Shown here piece by piece: positions 1-12,298 of a DNA stretch of 64,000 nt. Both the position numbers and the translations under genes were made by a program. Location: the NCBI RefSeq assembly GCF_963259705.1, contig NC_081850.1:40819167-40883166 (forward strand), given 5' to 3'. This stretch comes from Myotis daubentonii. Its lineage: Eukaryota > Chordata > Mammalia > Chiroptera > Vespertilionidae. The notes below the pieces were generated by a model. It searched no databases. It was given only the letters and a program-made list of their open reading frames with translations, and was not told the origin of the DNA. Position 1 is the stretch's first letter. The number at the start of each line of letters is the position of its first letter.

Positions 1-257
1 TTCCCATTACTTGTGTTTGAATCTTAATGATACTGTGTCTGTATATAAGTCCCTGAAAATAGGGTTTGTCACATAGAGTAAAGCAATTTCTTGAATGGTA
101 GGTCAGATGCAACACCCTTCCTGCTCTTTCCTCCTTCCCTTCGTCCCTCCCTCCCTGTGGTTTTCTTTCTTCCTCTCTCTCTCTCTTTGGTCAGTGGGGT
201 TATGGTGTTAGGCTGAGGCTTACTTGGATTACTGCACATTCAAAAATGCATCTAGGG
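1..257. other. Intergenic, no gene seen
   Basis: No coding exon or clear repeat family is recognisable. A pyrimidine-rich stretch (CT-rich, about 113-190) is the only compositional feature. The segment ends at an 8-bp direct repeat (ATCTAGGG, 250-257) that is the left target-site duplication of the hAT element that follows. Confidence 0.6.
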
Positions 258-483
258 CAGTGGTTCTCAACCTGTGGGTTGCGACCCCTTTGGCGGTCGA
301 ACGACCCTTTTCACAGGGGTCACCTAAGACCATCCTGCATATCAGATATTTACATTACGATTCATAACAGTAGCAACATTACAGTTATGAAGTAGCAACA
401 AAAATAATTTTATGGTTGGGGGTCACCACAACATGAGGAACTGTATTAAAAAGTCACGGCATTAGGAAGGTTGAGAACCACTG
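258..483 (+). mobile_element. Non-autonomous hAT element (Charlie-like), 226 bp
   Basis: The terminal inverted repeats begin CAGTGGTTCTCAACC and end GGTTGAGAACCACTG. The copy is flanked by a perfect 8-bp target duplication, ATCTAGGG at 250-257 and 484-491, which is the hAT hallmark. There is no transposase reading frame, so it must have been moved in trans. Two diverged relatives lie at 19292-19503 (opposite orientation) and 46756-46967. The perfect duplication suggests a fairly recent insertion. Confidence 0.9.
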
Positions 484-2562
484 ATCTAGGGAGAGATTTT
501 TTTAGTGTGGGTAGTGTTGAGAACAGCTGGGATGGAGACAGAATGAAATGGCAAGGATATTTTACATAGATATAAATGGAACTGCTTAGCACAAAAAAAA
601 CTTAGAATGTTTTGTGCTAGAAGAATAAATTGGAATTGAGTGGGTGTTTTTTTCTTTGCAAATATTAAATGTTAAATCTTAAAACCATCTGTGCTCTTTC
701 TGAAAGTTTAAATTTTAAATGTAGGTAAGTCAAAGTGAAAAAGTCTTGGGGAGAGGTGGTGGTGTGTTGCCAAGCAACGTTGCTAATCTAAGATCTCTCA
801 ATCAAGTGGCATAAAATTTTGGCTACAATAAATGTGCCCCCACAAGGAAGTGAGTCAGCACCAGCTATTTCAGGAGGACATTGCAGGGAGCCCAAAAAAG
901 TCTCCAGTAAGGATAAAATTGTCTTCGAGCTGTTTTGTCTTTCCTTCACAATGCAAACCCTTATACCTCAACTCACTGGTGCCCAGATCAGATACAGTCA
1001 CAGAGCTAACATGTACCCTGTTTCCTCCTATGAAGGTCACTATGAAATGAGAGAATTGCCTCGATATGCAGAGGCTAGGAGCCCATACCCTTACTCAGAG
1101 GACAGAAGCCCGTGGCTGGAGTCTACTGACTGGGAAGCAGGAGTCTCATCCACAACGTGGTATCAGACAGAAGAGCAGGAAGAGGATGAGACAGCTTGCC
1201 TGTGTTCTTGCTCCTGGAAATGTACCATTTAAACTCAGATGATCTCTTTCTTGTTTGCCCAACATCAGTGCCACCTGTCATTTTGTTTGTTTGTTTGCTT
1301 GCTTTCCCCCCAAACTACTGCTTTGGAATGGAGTTTTGTTGAAGATAAGGACTTGCTATTTTCTGTGTAATGAGTCTGGCCAACTGGAAGCTCTGGGATT
1401 TTAAGGAAATGATTCAAAATTGTTAGCTGGCGTTTCCCCCCACTATGAGCTCAAGAAATTTAACCCTTGATTTCCTGATTGAGAAAAATGACCCGGAAGA
1501 ACATCCTCTTCTCTGACATAAGACTGGCAAGAATGAGAAGTCAAGCATGGGTAATGAAACTCACATCTACGCACTGATTTATTTTTTTCTCCAAAATGCA
1601 TGCACCTTTTCTAGCTGTTCTTGAGTGAAGATGCAGAACGTGATAATTGTTGGCCTGGAAAACTGTGGTTGGATTTAGACCCTGGAGGGAATCTCTGCTA
1701 CCTAACAAACATTTTTAGTTAAGTTTAGTTAAAGTGGAAAATACTTTGGGGTTTTAGGGTTTGAGAAAGCAGTTCCCTCTCATTTTAATTATTCTTTCTT
1801 ATTCAAATATCTGTAACTTCTTATGTTGATATGTTATTTGGGTTAGTTATAATAAATGTGGGTGACTTCATTAACTACATAGGTTTGATAGCCTGTTACT
1901 GTTGTTATTGTTATGGCAAATTATAGAAATAATACTATCACTGGAGATACCGTCACCTAAAAAATAGCTAGTAAGAATTCGAGATATAATTTGGAATGTT
2001 TTTGAATTTTATAGAAACATTTCAATGGAGGAACTATGGGCTTATTATTTATTTTATTGAGTTGCTGAACTGACTACTGCTATTTAATGCTAAACTAACT
2101 ACTCATCTTAAAATCATAAGGATTATTATGGTTTTCAGGTCATATGTTTACTGTTTTAAATTGTTACTGCTCTCCAATAATTATTTCCCTTATTTTTTGG
2201 TAGAATTTTATAACACTTTTAAATGATTTAAAAGTAATACTAAGTGATTTTGGAAAATATGAAAACACAAGAAACACTTAAGAAGAGGGAAAACATCCTC
2301 TGCATTCTTAGCATTCAATGGTTAATTTCCTTCCCCTTTTTAACTCTTACTAAATGTTTTTATCACAATAAAATGTCCTTCCTTGTTCCTTATGGCAGTT
2401 TTTTTTATATCCCCTTTCTTTCATACTCTATGATTACCATATACTTCTAAGCAATATTTTTATATACAGTGTATACAATGTATATAAAATACTATATATT
2501 TTTAATTATTTGGAAAAGAAACTAATTTGGGTTTTTTTTAATCCTCACCTAAGTATATGCTT
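484..2562. other. Intergenic, no gene assigned
   Basis: No recognised gene. An open frame of 137 codons opens from a TTG at 819 and runs to 1232, giving a Tyr/Glu/Ser-rich product with no family I recognise. It lacks an obvious start codon context or flanking splice sites. A short (TTTG)n run lies near 1271-1290. The 1700-2540 part is AT-rich and featureless. Confidence 0.5.
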
Positions 2563-2660
2563 TTTTTTAAATGATTTTTTTTTTTTAGAGAGAGAGAGAG
2601 AGAGGAAGGGATAGTGAGAGAGAGAGAGAAAAACATCGATGTGAGAATGAAACATCCATC
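2563..2660 (-). mobile_element. VES-type SINE, 3' fragment
   Basis: A poly-T tract is followed by AG-rich sequence and then AACATCGATGTGAGAATGAA, matching the antisense 3' tail of the VES family. The tRNA-like head is missing, so this is a truncated copy. Confidence 0.55.
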
Positions 2661-3179
2661 TGTTTCCTAGAGGGACAATGGGAGACAGCCAGAGTGGCTG
2701 GAGAGTGAGAAGGAAATGACAAAAACAGCCAGAGAAGAAATCACCCAATTCTGTGTATAAACTCTGCCCGAGTCTTTGGCTGATTTCTGAACTATGCTTA
2801 TATGGAATGAACCAAAAGGTAACTGAAGTGAGAGCCTACCTGCTGCCCAACACAGGCAAGACAGAGTTCCCAGTTTGAGTCTAATCAAGCTAATTCTCTG
2901 ATGGAGTATAAGCAGCAATGTTCTTCAGAGTGGCAGGCTGGGCTAGAATGGAATGGAGTATACAAATCTGCCATGCTCCTTCAAAAGAATTATTAAATTC
3001 AGGTCTTCATTTTTCTGGTCTTGTACATATTTTCAAAAAGGAAACCCAATATTAGGGTGTTTAATTAATTTATATTTTACTATCCGAACTGTTTCTTAAG
3101 AGACATTTGATGTTTAAGGAAATATTGTGATTTTTTAAAAAATAATAAGCTTTTGTCAATACTATTTCTTTGAGGGAGA
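2661..3179. other. Intergenic, no gene seen
   Basis: No repeat family or exon recognised. Open frames on the minus strand are short and lack supporting signals. Confidence 0.5.
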
Positions 3180-3650
3180 CACTTTATACAGTCAACAGGA
3201 AGCAGAGTGATACAGGTGAGTCTGAGAGGGGCCCTGTGACTGCCCAACCAATGGAATATGACAGAAGTGATGCTTTGGGACTTCCAAGTCCAGGTCATAA
3301 AAACTTCCAGTTGGCGCTCTCTCAGGATGGTTCCCTTTGGAATACAGTCCCCATGTAGGGAAGAAGCCCGGGTGATATGGAGAAGCCACATAGAGTGTTT
3401 CAGTTGAGAGACCCCGCCAAATCTCAGTGTCAGCCATCATCACCCTCTGGAAATGTGCATGAACACACCTGCAGGTGACTTCAGTCCCCAGGCTTTGAGT
3501 GTTCCAGACATTGTGGAGCAGAGACAAGCTGTCCCCATTGTGCCCTGACCAGCTTTCTGACAAATAGAAACCAAGAGAGATAAAAATTATCATTCTGTTA
3601 AGCCACACTGGTGTTTTGGAGAAATTGGCTATGCAATTTGTATATCAGAC
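3180..3650 (+). mobile_element. Ancient LTR remnant (MaLR/ERVL-like)
   Basis: The stretch resembles a degenerate mammalian LTR read in the sense direction. It contains CCAATGGAATATGACAGAAG near 3247, then a segment recalling the LTR middle, and an end resembling the usual ATAAA plus GTTAAGCCAC 3' terminus (3580-3606). No internal viral genes accompany it. The family assignment is from memory of consensus sequences and is tentative. Confidence 0.45.
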
Positions 3651-3916
3651 TTGGACTGGTAGAATGGGAAGAGATGGAAAATTCCAGGGGGCTGATGAGT
3701 AAATGAGCATTTAGGTGGGAGAGACAGTGAGCTTAGGTGACTCTTTCAAGAAATCAATTTGTTGGGGAAACAAGATACCCCTACTTCTCATTGCCTAAAT
3801 AGAGAATAGCTAGTAAGAAATTGAGATCTTGGAAAGCATTTCTTTTTCATAGGAAAGGCTTGATTAGGTTGTATGCTGAAATAAAAGAGCTAATAGAGAC
3901 AGGAGAATGTTGAAGA

Positions 3917-3919
3917 TGT

Positions 3920-3993
<74 letters not shown>
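3917..3993. repeat. Compound microsatellite (TG)n(AG)n
   Basis: About 14 TG units pass directly into about 25 GA units. The long hydrophobic or charged repeats encoded in some frames here are artefacts of this tract. Confidence 0.95.
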
Positions 3994-3996
<3 letters not shown>

Positions 3997-6224
3997 GGAG
4001 GGAGTTTAAAAAAAAGATCCCCCAGGAAGATAGAGAAGTAGAGAATCTACGGCACAGTAGAAGCATTAACCACACATACAAGGGGTCCTCACCAAGTGAG
4101 GTCAAATGTTACTAGCTGCAGATTTGCTTGTTGTAGGTGACTCAAGTAGTCCTCCCCACTGATTCTAATGTCCTTTGCCAAATTCAAGGTCAGTATGTTT
4201 GTGAAGAAAAAGAAAGTGACAGAACTAAAGAAAAGTAGTAAATATTTTGGGGAGTGGGATAAGCAACCTGCTCGGTAAAATAATTAAAAGTGGTGTGAAG
4301 GCTCAGAATGTGGGATATTTCTTAGGTCTCATTTTAAATTCTTTTATTTCTTTATTTCTGAGCATTTCCCCCTCAATATGACATTTCCAATATTCTCTCT
4401 TGCAGATAATTACACAAATTCTATACTTACATACCTGTAGGTTACTTTATATGATCAAATTATAAATAATAATGCTATTAATACATATTAATTATATATG
4501 TGTGATACTTGAAATTTACCAAATTATTTCAAGTTCAACACCATTTGCCCCAACCAAGAAGCTGTATGTCCAATCAATGGTTTAGCATTTCACTCTGGTC
4601 AGCTTTGGCCTAGTGACCAATCGCTGCCTTTGCATAGCCTCCGAATAAAAACTCTTCTTCCAGAAATAGGTACAGAACAGAGACTTCCAAAACCTCCATA
4701 ACTTGTGCTTCACTGATCCCAAAGCAATTGGGGTGAGTCGGGTCTTTATGCTCCATAAAGGCAACGCTGTATCACCAAACGGTCTTGAATTAACCTGAAA
4801 CCTCAAACTCTGCCTACAGGATACAGACACTTCCTTATCAAAGCCCCCAGGCTGTACATTACAATTGGCTTCTTCTCATAAATCCATTTCACATGTCATA
4901 CTCAGGGGCAATGGCTACAGCCAATAATCAACGCTGGTGGATTGGCTCTTCTCCAACATTTAGTTGTTTGTCTTCTCAGTTGATAACATATAGAGAATTT
5001 TGGCAAAATTCCCCAAGAGATGTTTTTTTAGAGGGTGTATTTGAGGGACATTATTGAAGGCTGTTGTGCTTTCCAATTCTTATCTGTGATTATAATGGTG
5101 AGCACAGGCCAAAGAATGCCATGCATTTTTCAATAAGTGAGGAATTTTATTTATCTGACTTCATAAGTTAATGTGACTTTTCAACTAGGACAAAATGAAA
5201 AAAAAAAAGATAAATACAAGTATTCACTCTTGAAATTCTATTACATGCTGGCCAAGGTTGGCCTGCCTGGACACAGACTACCAGACACAGAACTGGGCAC
5301 AGAGAGCCTTTGTGTGTGTGGACACCCTTCATGTGCACCCCTTCTCTGGGAAAACTCTCTGAGAAAAGGAACAGCAGCTTCTGAAAGCCAAGAACTGGCT
5401 TGGTGCTGCTAGGAACTGGCCTGCCACTCTCAGCTGGGCCACTGTATCCTCTGTCTCCTCCTACCAAATATAAACAATTTCAAACAATGACAAAGCCAGA
5501 CAAGGTCCTGCGACTTTTTTGGATCAAGGCAAAAGAATAATATTCTGTAATTATGTCTTAACAGATAAACAAGACTGTTGTCCAAGCAATTAAACACACA
5601 CGCAAATATCACCTTAATCTGGCTCATAGGAGTAACCACTGCCTTTTTACCAATTACAAGTTTAGCTGTACCCCATTCTTCGCCACCTCCTAGAAAATAA
5701 TTATTCACGTGCCCAATCAATGAATTAGCCTCACTTCCTGACAGTAGCAACCAATCCAGAGCAAAAGCCCTGCTTCTTGGAACCCTTTCAGATTGCCAAC
5801 CATATGTTCAAATCTTGTAAGTCCTTTTTCACACCCTTCTACTCGTTTCCCAGAATGCAGGGTCTCCCTCAACGCAACATGTCAATGAAAGCATTGGTGT
5901 GTTCCAGGAGGCTTTTTAGCTGGAGAGATTTGACCAATCTGTGACATGAGCATTTGGGAGCCAAAGGAAAGCTAGAAAAACACTTACCAGAAAAGACAGA
6001 CATGTGCAAAGGACAGAGAGGTAAGCTAGCAGCGATAGGAATTCTTCCAAATGCACAGAAAAGGCAGATTGATATGGGAAAAGGCAGAGAGAAACAGCAC
6101 TAGAAACAATTTATGAAGAGAGAACTTGAAAAAACAGACACAGGTCACAATGTGATGTTGGAAGTGGGTGCGGGGGGAGGGGGGGAGAGAGCAGGGGGGC
6201 GTGGCGGGAGGGGAATAATTCACC
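3994..6224. other. Intergenic, no gene seen
   Basis: No supported gene. Two segments (around 4560-4680 and 5700-5800) share CCAATCAATG followed by a second CCAAT box, and the first also has AATAAA. They could be eroded LTR promoter pieces, but I cannot define element ends. Confidence 0.45.
6168..6213 (+). repeat. G-rich tract, possible G-quadruplex
   Basis: Four or more runs of at least three G occur within 46 bases (runs of 6, 7, 6, 3 and 4 with short spacers). This fits a loose G4 motif. No gene start is nearby to suggest a promoter role. Confidence 0.5.
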
Positions 6225-6545
6225 TAGGCACTCATTCACTTATTCAGTTAGTCAACAACAATATACTGAGTGCCAGCTATATGCTGGGCACTATAAACAA
6301 AGAAAGATACTGCTCTTGCCCTACTACAGTTTAGTGGTTAAGAGGTGGAGGAAACCAGTTTTACTCAAATCATTGCAAGATAAGTATTGTCACAGTTACT
6401 GGTGCTCTGGAGGAAGGCTGTGTAAGGCTATGAGAGACTATGCTAAGGTGGAAGGCCACAGAGGACTTCCTTGAGTAAGTGGCTTCGAGCCAAGATCTGA
6501 AGACAGATTAAGAGCTAACCAGGTAAATAGCCAGGCATGGAGAAA
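6225..6545 (+). mobile_element. L2-type LINE fragment
   Basis: The CATTCACTTATTCA start, the core around TACTGAGTGCCAGCTATATG (6264-6283), and the later AGGACTTCCTTGAGTAAGTG and CAAGATCTGAA blocks match the conserved 3' region of mammalian L2. It is heavily diverged and without coding capacity. Confidence 0.55.
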
Positions 6546-7009
6546 GATAGTGTGAATGCCCTATCGTGGGAAAGAATATTATCAGTATAATCAGTATGAA
6601 GTTTTATTGGAAAACAGCCGCATATTTGTTTACACGTTGTCTATGGCTGCTTTTTCATTACAACAACAGTGTTGAAAAGCTGCAACAGAGCCTGTATGGC
6701 CCACAGAGCCTAAATATTTATTATCTATCCTCTTAGAAGAAAAAAGTTGGCTGAGCACTTTGACAGGCAATGCTAGGAGTTTTGTCTTTGTTGAAAGAGA
6801 ATAGAATGCCATCGGTGGCATGGAAAACATGCCTTGTGATTAGAACATGGTGAGCGCATTGAACAGAGTCTCAAGAACATGCGGGTAGAACTATGAGACA
6901 ATAGCAGACGAGGGTGGTGGTGGTGAAGATGGAGAGAAGTGTAATGGGCTGGATACATGAAATAAGAGAGAAGGTCATGTCATTTGCTGAGGCAGAGGGT
7001 GCTCAAAAG
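6546..7009. other. Intergenic, no gene seen
   Basis: No exon or repeat family recognised between the L2 fragment and the SINE target duplication at 7010. Confidence 0.5.
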
Positions 7010-7022
7010 AGGACTAGTGTTT

Positions 7023-7251
7023 GTTTTTGTTTTTTAAAAATATTTTTATTGATTTCAGAGAGGAAGGGAGAGGGAGAGAGAGATAGAAACATCAATGATG
7101 AGAGAGAATCACTGAATGGCTGCTTCCAGCATGCCCCACACTGGGGGCATTGATCCCACAAGCCACACATGTGCCCTGACCAGGAATCAAACCATGACCT
7201 CCTGGTTCATAGGTGGACACTCAACCACTGAGTCATGCCGGCCGGCCAGGC
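7023..7251 (-). mobile_element. VES-type SINE (antisense), with 13-bp TSD
   Basis: Reads as the reverse complement of a VES SINE: A-rich tail at the left, AG-rich body, and tRNA-like head at the right (ending GTCATGCCGGCCGGCCAGGC). The flanking direct repeat AGGACTAGTGTTT (7010-7022 and 7252-7264) is perfect, showing L1-type target-primed insertion. It belongs to the subfamily with a TTCATAGGT head. Confidence 0.92.
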
Positions 7252-7313
7252 AGGACTAGTGTTTTGATGATTTTTACCCAAGAATATGAGTTAAGTTTGG
7301 GTGTGTCAATTTT

Positions 7314-7536
7314 TTAAAAAAATATATTTTATTGATTTTTTTACAGAGAGGAAGGGAGAGGGATAGAGAGTTCGAAACATCGATGAGATGAGAGAGAAAC
7401 ATCGACCAGCTGCCTCCTGCACACTCCCTACTGGGGATGTGCCTGCAACCAAAGTACATGCCCTTGACCGGAATAGAACCTGGGACCTTTCAGTCCGCAG
7501 GCCGACGCTCTATCCACTGAGCCAAACTGGTCAGGG
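7314..7536 (-). mobile_element. VES-type SINE (antisense)
   Basis: Antisense VES copy with a well-preserved tRNA-like head (B-box complement GGAATAGAACC, A-box region TATCCACTGAGCCAAAC). It is flanked by TGTCAATTTT at 7304-7313 and 7545-7554. The head type differs from that of the SINE 60 bp upstream, so the two are independent insertions. Confidence 0.92.
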
Positions 7537-7554
7537 CAAGGGCATGTCAATTTT

Positions 7555-8214
7555 AAGTTCACTTTGAGATGCCCAAGAGAAGATACACATTAGACAATTT
7601 AGATGTACAATGCTGGAGCGCAAAGAAGAATGCTAATTACATGCACAGCCTCCCTATGATTTATACATAACCCAAGGAGATAAATGAGGATCCAAGTCCA
7701 GAGTCAAGATTATTCTGAAAATACGGGATTTGCGTACACTGTAGGGCTTCATCTCACTGGGATTTGATCCCCCCAATCTAAGGTGGAGGAAGCTAGAGAA
7801 TGGCAGTCACCCCGGACGGGTCGCTACCATACGGACACAAGAGAGCTGGAGGAGGAAAGCATGTTCCATTTGGGGCAAACCATGCCAAGAGGAAAAGAAC
7901 AATAGACAAGGGGCAGGGCCATTCATGGACAAGGAATTCAGCATCAGTCATCTCATCCAGTAGGGAAACCTGACACTGAGGAACACCAGATTCTCACAAA
8001 GTTCACCAATGAGACTAGCTACTCCTTTATCCAAGAGAGATATGGCCAAGCAGAGAGGGACTTGGAGTGTTTTTCTAACATTGTTCTAAGTCAGAAAGTT
8101 CCTTTATGGCAATGTGAGGAGTTCAGGAAGGGTTTGAATAAATATTCCTCTTTAAGAAAAATATCAAAATCATATAAAGGACAAAAAACCTGTAAAGAGT
8201 TAAAAATTTATTTA
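7555..8214. other. Intergenic, no gene seen
   Basis: No coding exon or known repeat was recognised. Confidence 0.5.
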
Positions 8215-8560
8215 TGTTCTTTAATTTTTTTTTAAATTGAATGTAATGGTTAATAAAATTGATAGGTTTCACCTGGCCAGTCTGGCCCCGTGGTTGAGTG
8301 ACGACCCATGAACCATGAAGTCACAGTTTGATTTCCAGTTTGGGGACATGCCTGGGTTTTGGGCTCTGTACCAGTGGGGGGCATGCAGGAGGCAGCCAAC
8401 TGATGATTGTCTCTCAATGATGTTTCTATTTCTCTCTCCCTTCCTCTCTTTGAAATCAATAAAAACATATTTTTAAAAAAATTATAGGTTTCAGGGGTGC
8501 AATTCTATAATACATCATCTGTATATTGTATTGTGTTTGCACCACCCCAAGCTTTATGTT
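8215..8560 (-). mobile_element. L1 fragment split by a SINE
   Basis: The halves 8215-8271 and 8484-8560 read as a continuous antisense L1 segment (GGTTAATAAAATT, then ATAGGTTTCAGGGGTGCAAT and ATACATCATCTGTATATTGT). A SINE at 8272-8483 interrupts it. Confidence 0.6.
8272..8483 (+). mobile_element. VES-type SINE, nested in L1
   Basis: Sense VES copy from the CTGGCCAG head to the ATCAATAAAAACATATTTTT tail. The ATAGGTTTCA duplication at 8262-8271 and 8484-8493 is L1 sequence, which proves that the SINE inserted after the L1. Confidence 0.9.
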
Positions 8561-10033
8561 CTAATTTTAGGGAAGAAGGAACTAGGAAGCTGAATTTAAA
8601 TAAATGAAATTCACTAATATAATTACATTTTAATAAGCAAAGCTGACAAGGGATTAGTGAACATAAAGAGACACTAGTAAGAAGTTGATAGAAGGCTGCT
8701 TAGAAGTAGCTTCCCAGAGTTTGGCCATTTTCATGGGCCAAGTATTAGTGGAGGGTAAAAATCTCTTGAGCCTGAACTTTGAGCAGCATTAAATCCTAGA
8801 TGTCTTTATCTCTTCAAGACACTCACTGTGGTGAGTAGTTGATTGATGTAGGAAGTAGCTCATGAAAATTTTTTAATAATTCGTATCAAATAAGTCCATT
8901 GTTTGTCAGCCATAATTTAATACAGAACTAGCATTAGGACTGAATTTTGAGCTCTTATTATTATGCTGGTTAATCACTAACAGACTATATTTTCAGTGGG
9001 AAAATAATGGATGTCTTTGTTTCTTTTTTTATAATTAAGTTCAAAGACCTTTCATAAAGATAATATTTTTTCTCATCGTTAATGCCATGTTCCCTTTTAT
9101 AATTTAAAGTTTTGCCTTTTAAGTGTTCATCAATTCAAAAATTATGCACGTTTGTTGCAAAAACTCAAATATTATAGAAAAATTGCAGAATAAAGTATTT
9201 TCCTTGTTGGAAAACATTTTACCTGCTCTTTTTCCCCTCTCTTTTCATAATATCATGGTTAACAATTTCAACTATATACACTTACAGAACTTTACCCATG
9301 AATTTACACATGTGGTTTTCTTTATATAAATTATATTATGTATTGTTGTTGTTGTTGTTGTTGTTGTTGTTATGACTGTTATGTAACTTTCTTTCCTTGC
9401 TTAATCTGAGCCTCCAATTCAGCACAGATAAATCTATTTGAATAATTTTAACAACTGCAAGGTAACAGTACTATGTGTGGACATAAGGTGTTTCATAGTA
9501 TTCAGAACCTAAAGCAATATTGTTTTAATGATCTTTAGCATAATAATGTCAGACTTGTGAAAAAGAAACTATTTTAGCTACAGGTATTACATTATGACCA
9601 CAAGAGAGATGACAGAACTTCATGGAAATAGAGTTGGACCTGATGAGCCCTTGAAGCAATCTTATCATTTGACCTCTCTGGGATTTGATGCCCTTATCTG
9701 TAAACTGAAAGATTTTGGTCCAGATGATTTCCAATATTCCTGCTAGCTCTATTTTATATGTATACATACGTACATACACTTCTATATGTGTACAGGATTG
9801 GAACAGAGTCAGTCTTAGTTAAAAACTTTTCATATTTGGCAGCTATTAAATATCTATCTTCACTCAATACTCTAGATAACCTGATGGACAAAAATGTATG
9901 GTACCTGCTGTCCATGTCAGATATCAATTGAAAGATATTTTCTGGCTTGCCCTTAAATTGTTATTTCCAACAAAAAGCATTTTCCAAGAGTCTGGGGCCA
10001 CATTAGCTATCCACTTCTTTAAAAAGGAGTTAG
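8561..10033. other. Intergenic, no gene seen
   Basis: AT-rich and without a recognised gene or repeat family, apart from a (TTG)n microsatellite at about 9342-9371. Confidence 0.5.
9342..9371. repeat. (TTG)n microsatellite
   Basis: About ten tandem TTG units. Confidence 0.95.
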
Positions 10034-10254
10034 GACCCTGCCAGCGTGGTTTAATGGTTGAGTGTTGACCTATGAACCAGTAGGTCATGGTTCAATTCCC
10101 TGTCAGGGCACATGCCTGGGTTGTGGTCTCCATCCTCAGGGTGGGGTATGCAGAAGAAGTCAATCAATGATTCTCTCTCATCATTGTTGTTTTTTATCTC
10201 TCTCTCCCTCTCCCTTCCTCTCTGAAATCAATAAAAATATATTTAAAACATAAA
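10034..10254 (+). mobile_element. VES-type SINE
   Basis: Sense copy with a tRNA-like head (TTTAATGGTTGAGTG, B box GGTTCAATTCC), a CT-rich body, and an AAATCAATAAAAATATAT tail. No clear target duplication was found. Confidence 0.88.
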
Positions 10255-11394
10255 TAAAAATAGGGCATTAGAAATCTGTGTAGAAATTAAACTATAGTGA
10301 CTGAAGGAATAGAATGAAGGAAACTAAAATAAAATTTTCTTTTTTAAGGTGTAGAAGGAATCTTCCCTTAGTTGTAAAAATACATGCAAAAGAACAAAAC
10401 AAAAAATAAAACTTTATGGGAACAAATATGGGGGAGAGCAAAATATTGGGGTGGCAACTGTAAGAGTGAAAATGTGGTCAATCTGGTTCCTTGAAAAGAG
10501 CTGCTGCTCCCCCTTGTGTCAAGTGTGGAAACCTAACCCGATAAAACAAAAAGCATTTCATCCTAAACTCAAAATGATATGAAGATCTATTTGGATTACA
10601 ATGGCATACTGCTTTCAAGGGGAAATGAAGGACATATTCAAATGGACCACTCAAGTAATGATTCTGTCTCAGGTATAGGCTTAATGTCACCAAGATAACA
10701 GAACCAGTGATGTTGGCATGTGCCCAGATAAAGCCCCAGAGGCTGACTGTAATCAACCCAGGAAATTGGTTGATCAACCCTTATTTCCCAAGTATGTTTC
10801 TATGCCAACCACTTGGTAAGGTACTAAAAAGAGTGCAAAGTAATATAGAACAGTTGTCTTTCAGAAGTGTGCCCTCCACCTAGGAAGATAAAAAATGACC
10901 ACAAGGAAACAATTACAAGGTGGTAGATTCTAGAGCAGGGAGAAAGGAGAAGGGTTTTTGTGCTGGGATCTGAAAGGTCGGGTGCTTCAGAGAGATGTAG
11001 AACCTATTAGGCCAATAAAGTAGAAAAGCATGAGGCCAGAAAGTTAACCATAGTTCTGGAGTTTTGTGTTTATAAACTAAAGGCAAGAAAGAACACTTGG
11101 GGTCAGATTAAGCAACTCTGGGCTAACTACTTTGGACCATACTCCACTTGTTTTGTAGATGAATAATTATGTAATGTGTTTGAATAGAGAAAAGCCATAA
11201 TGTGAAATGTTTCCGGAAGTTTAATTTGGGAAACTATAAGCAATGAGTTTTCTTTAATTGTATGTAAATATAAATACTAAAAAATTACATTAAAATATTC
11301 ACCTAATTCACCATTTCATATTCTTTTACTCTTTTTTCATGTAATTGATTATTCTCTGACAGTATAGGACTGTGTGTGCATGTGTGTGTTTATT
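10255..11394. other. Intergenic, no gene seen
   Basis: Short open frames occur on both strands, but none has splice sites, a start context or a recognisable family. Confidence 0.5.
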
Positions 11395-11512
11395 TGCTGT
11401 CTCCTTCCCTGGATGCAAATTTCATGCGAGTAGGGACTTTGTCACTTTTGTTCACTGCTGTACTCCCTAACTTCTAAGACCGGTGAGCACTTGGTAGGTA
11501 TTTGTTGACATT
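11395..11512 (+). mobile_element. L2-type LINE 3' end
   Basis: The run GTAGGGACTTTGTCACTTTT, then TTCACTGCTG, then CTTGGTAGGTATTTGTTGA matches the conserved L2 3' terminus. Confidence 0.65.
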
Positions 11513-12025
11513 ATAAATAAGTTTATATTGAAAGGCTTGAGGCAAGGAGAGCAATTAAAGTGTTTATACCGATGATAAAACTTGACCTTGAATAGAAGCA
11601 GGAGAAGAAAAAATGGAGACATTTAATATTTTGAAGAATGAATAAACTAGACTTAATAACTCACTGGATGTGGCTGGCGAGGGAGAAAGAGGTATCTAAA
11701 ATTGCTGAGGCTTCAAGGTTATATGCATGGAAGGATAATGGTAGCATTAAAAATACGGGGTAGTCAGTTGAAAAGTATGTTTTGGCTAGATAACAGAGCA
11801 AGCTCTTGACACAGACTGAGTTGTTGAGGGACAGTTAGATATTTCTGATTAAAATCCAGGAGACAGGCCAGGCTTGCAAGTTTAGCTTTATTGTGGAGAT
11901 GATAGCTGACACATGAGCTTAGATAAGATTCCTGTGGGACAAACTCTAGCTACAGTGGGGAAGAGAACAAAGGACCGACCCTTATAGTTACTTAAACCAT
12001 CATCACAAATAACCTTAAGAGATGT
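11513..12025. other. Intergenic, no gene seen
   Basis: No gene or clear repeat family. Confidence 0.5.
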
Positions 12026-12041
12026 GGCCCGTTTATAATTT

Positions 12042-12282
12042 TTTTTACATTATGTTATTCTTTTTAAAAATATATATATTTTATTGATTTTTAGAGAGAG
12101 GAAGGGAGAAGAATAGAGAGTTAGAAACATCGATGAGAGAGAAACATTGATCAGCTGCCTCCTGAACACCCCCTACTGGGGATGTGTCCGCAACCAAGGT
12201 ACATGTCCTTGACCAGAATCAAACCTGGGACCCTTTACTCAGCAGGCGGACGCTCAAGCCACTGAGCCAAACCAGTTAGGAC
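12042..12282 (-). mobile_element. VES-type SINE (antisense), with 16-bp TSD
   Basis: Antisense VES copy bounded by GGCCCGTTTATAATTT (12026-12041) and GGCCCATTTATAATTT (12283-12298), which differ by one base. The head at the right contains GAGCCAAACCAGTTAGG. Confidence 0.9.
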
Positions 12283-12298
12283 GGCCCATTTATAATTT

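Noticed and set aside
4560..5800. Paired LTRs of an endogenous retrovirus suggested by shared CCAATCAATG and second CCAAT boxes
   Set aside because: I could not find matching ends, a primer-binding site, a polypurine tract or any internal gene remnant, and the similarity is limited to short motifs.
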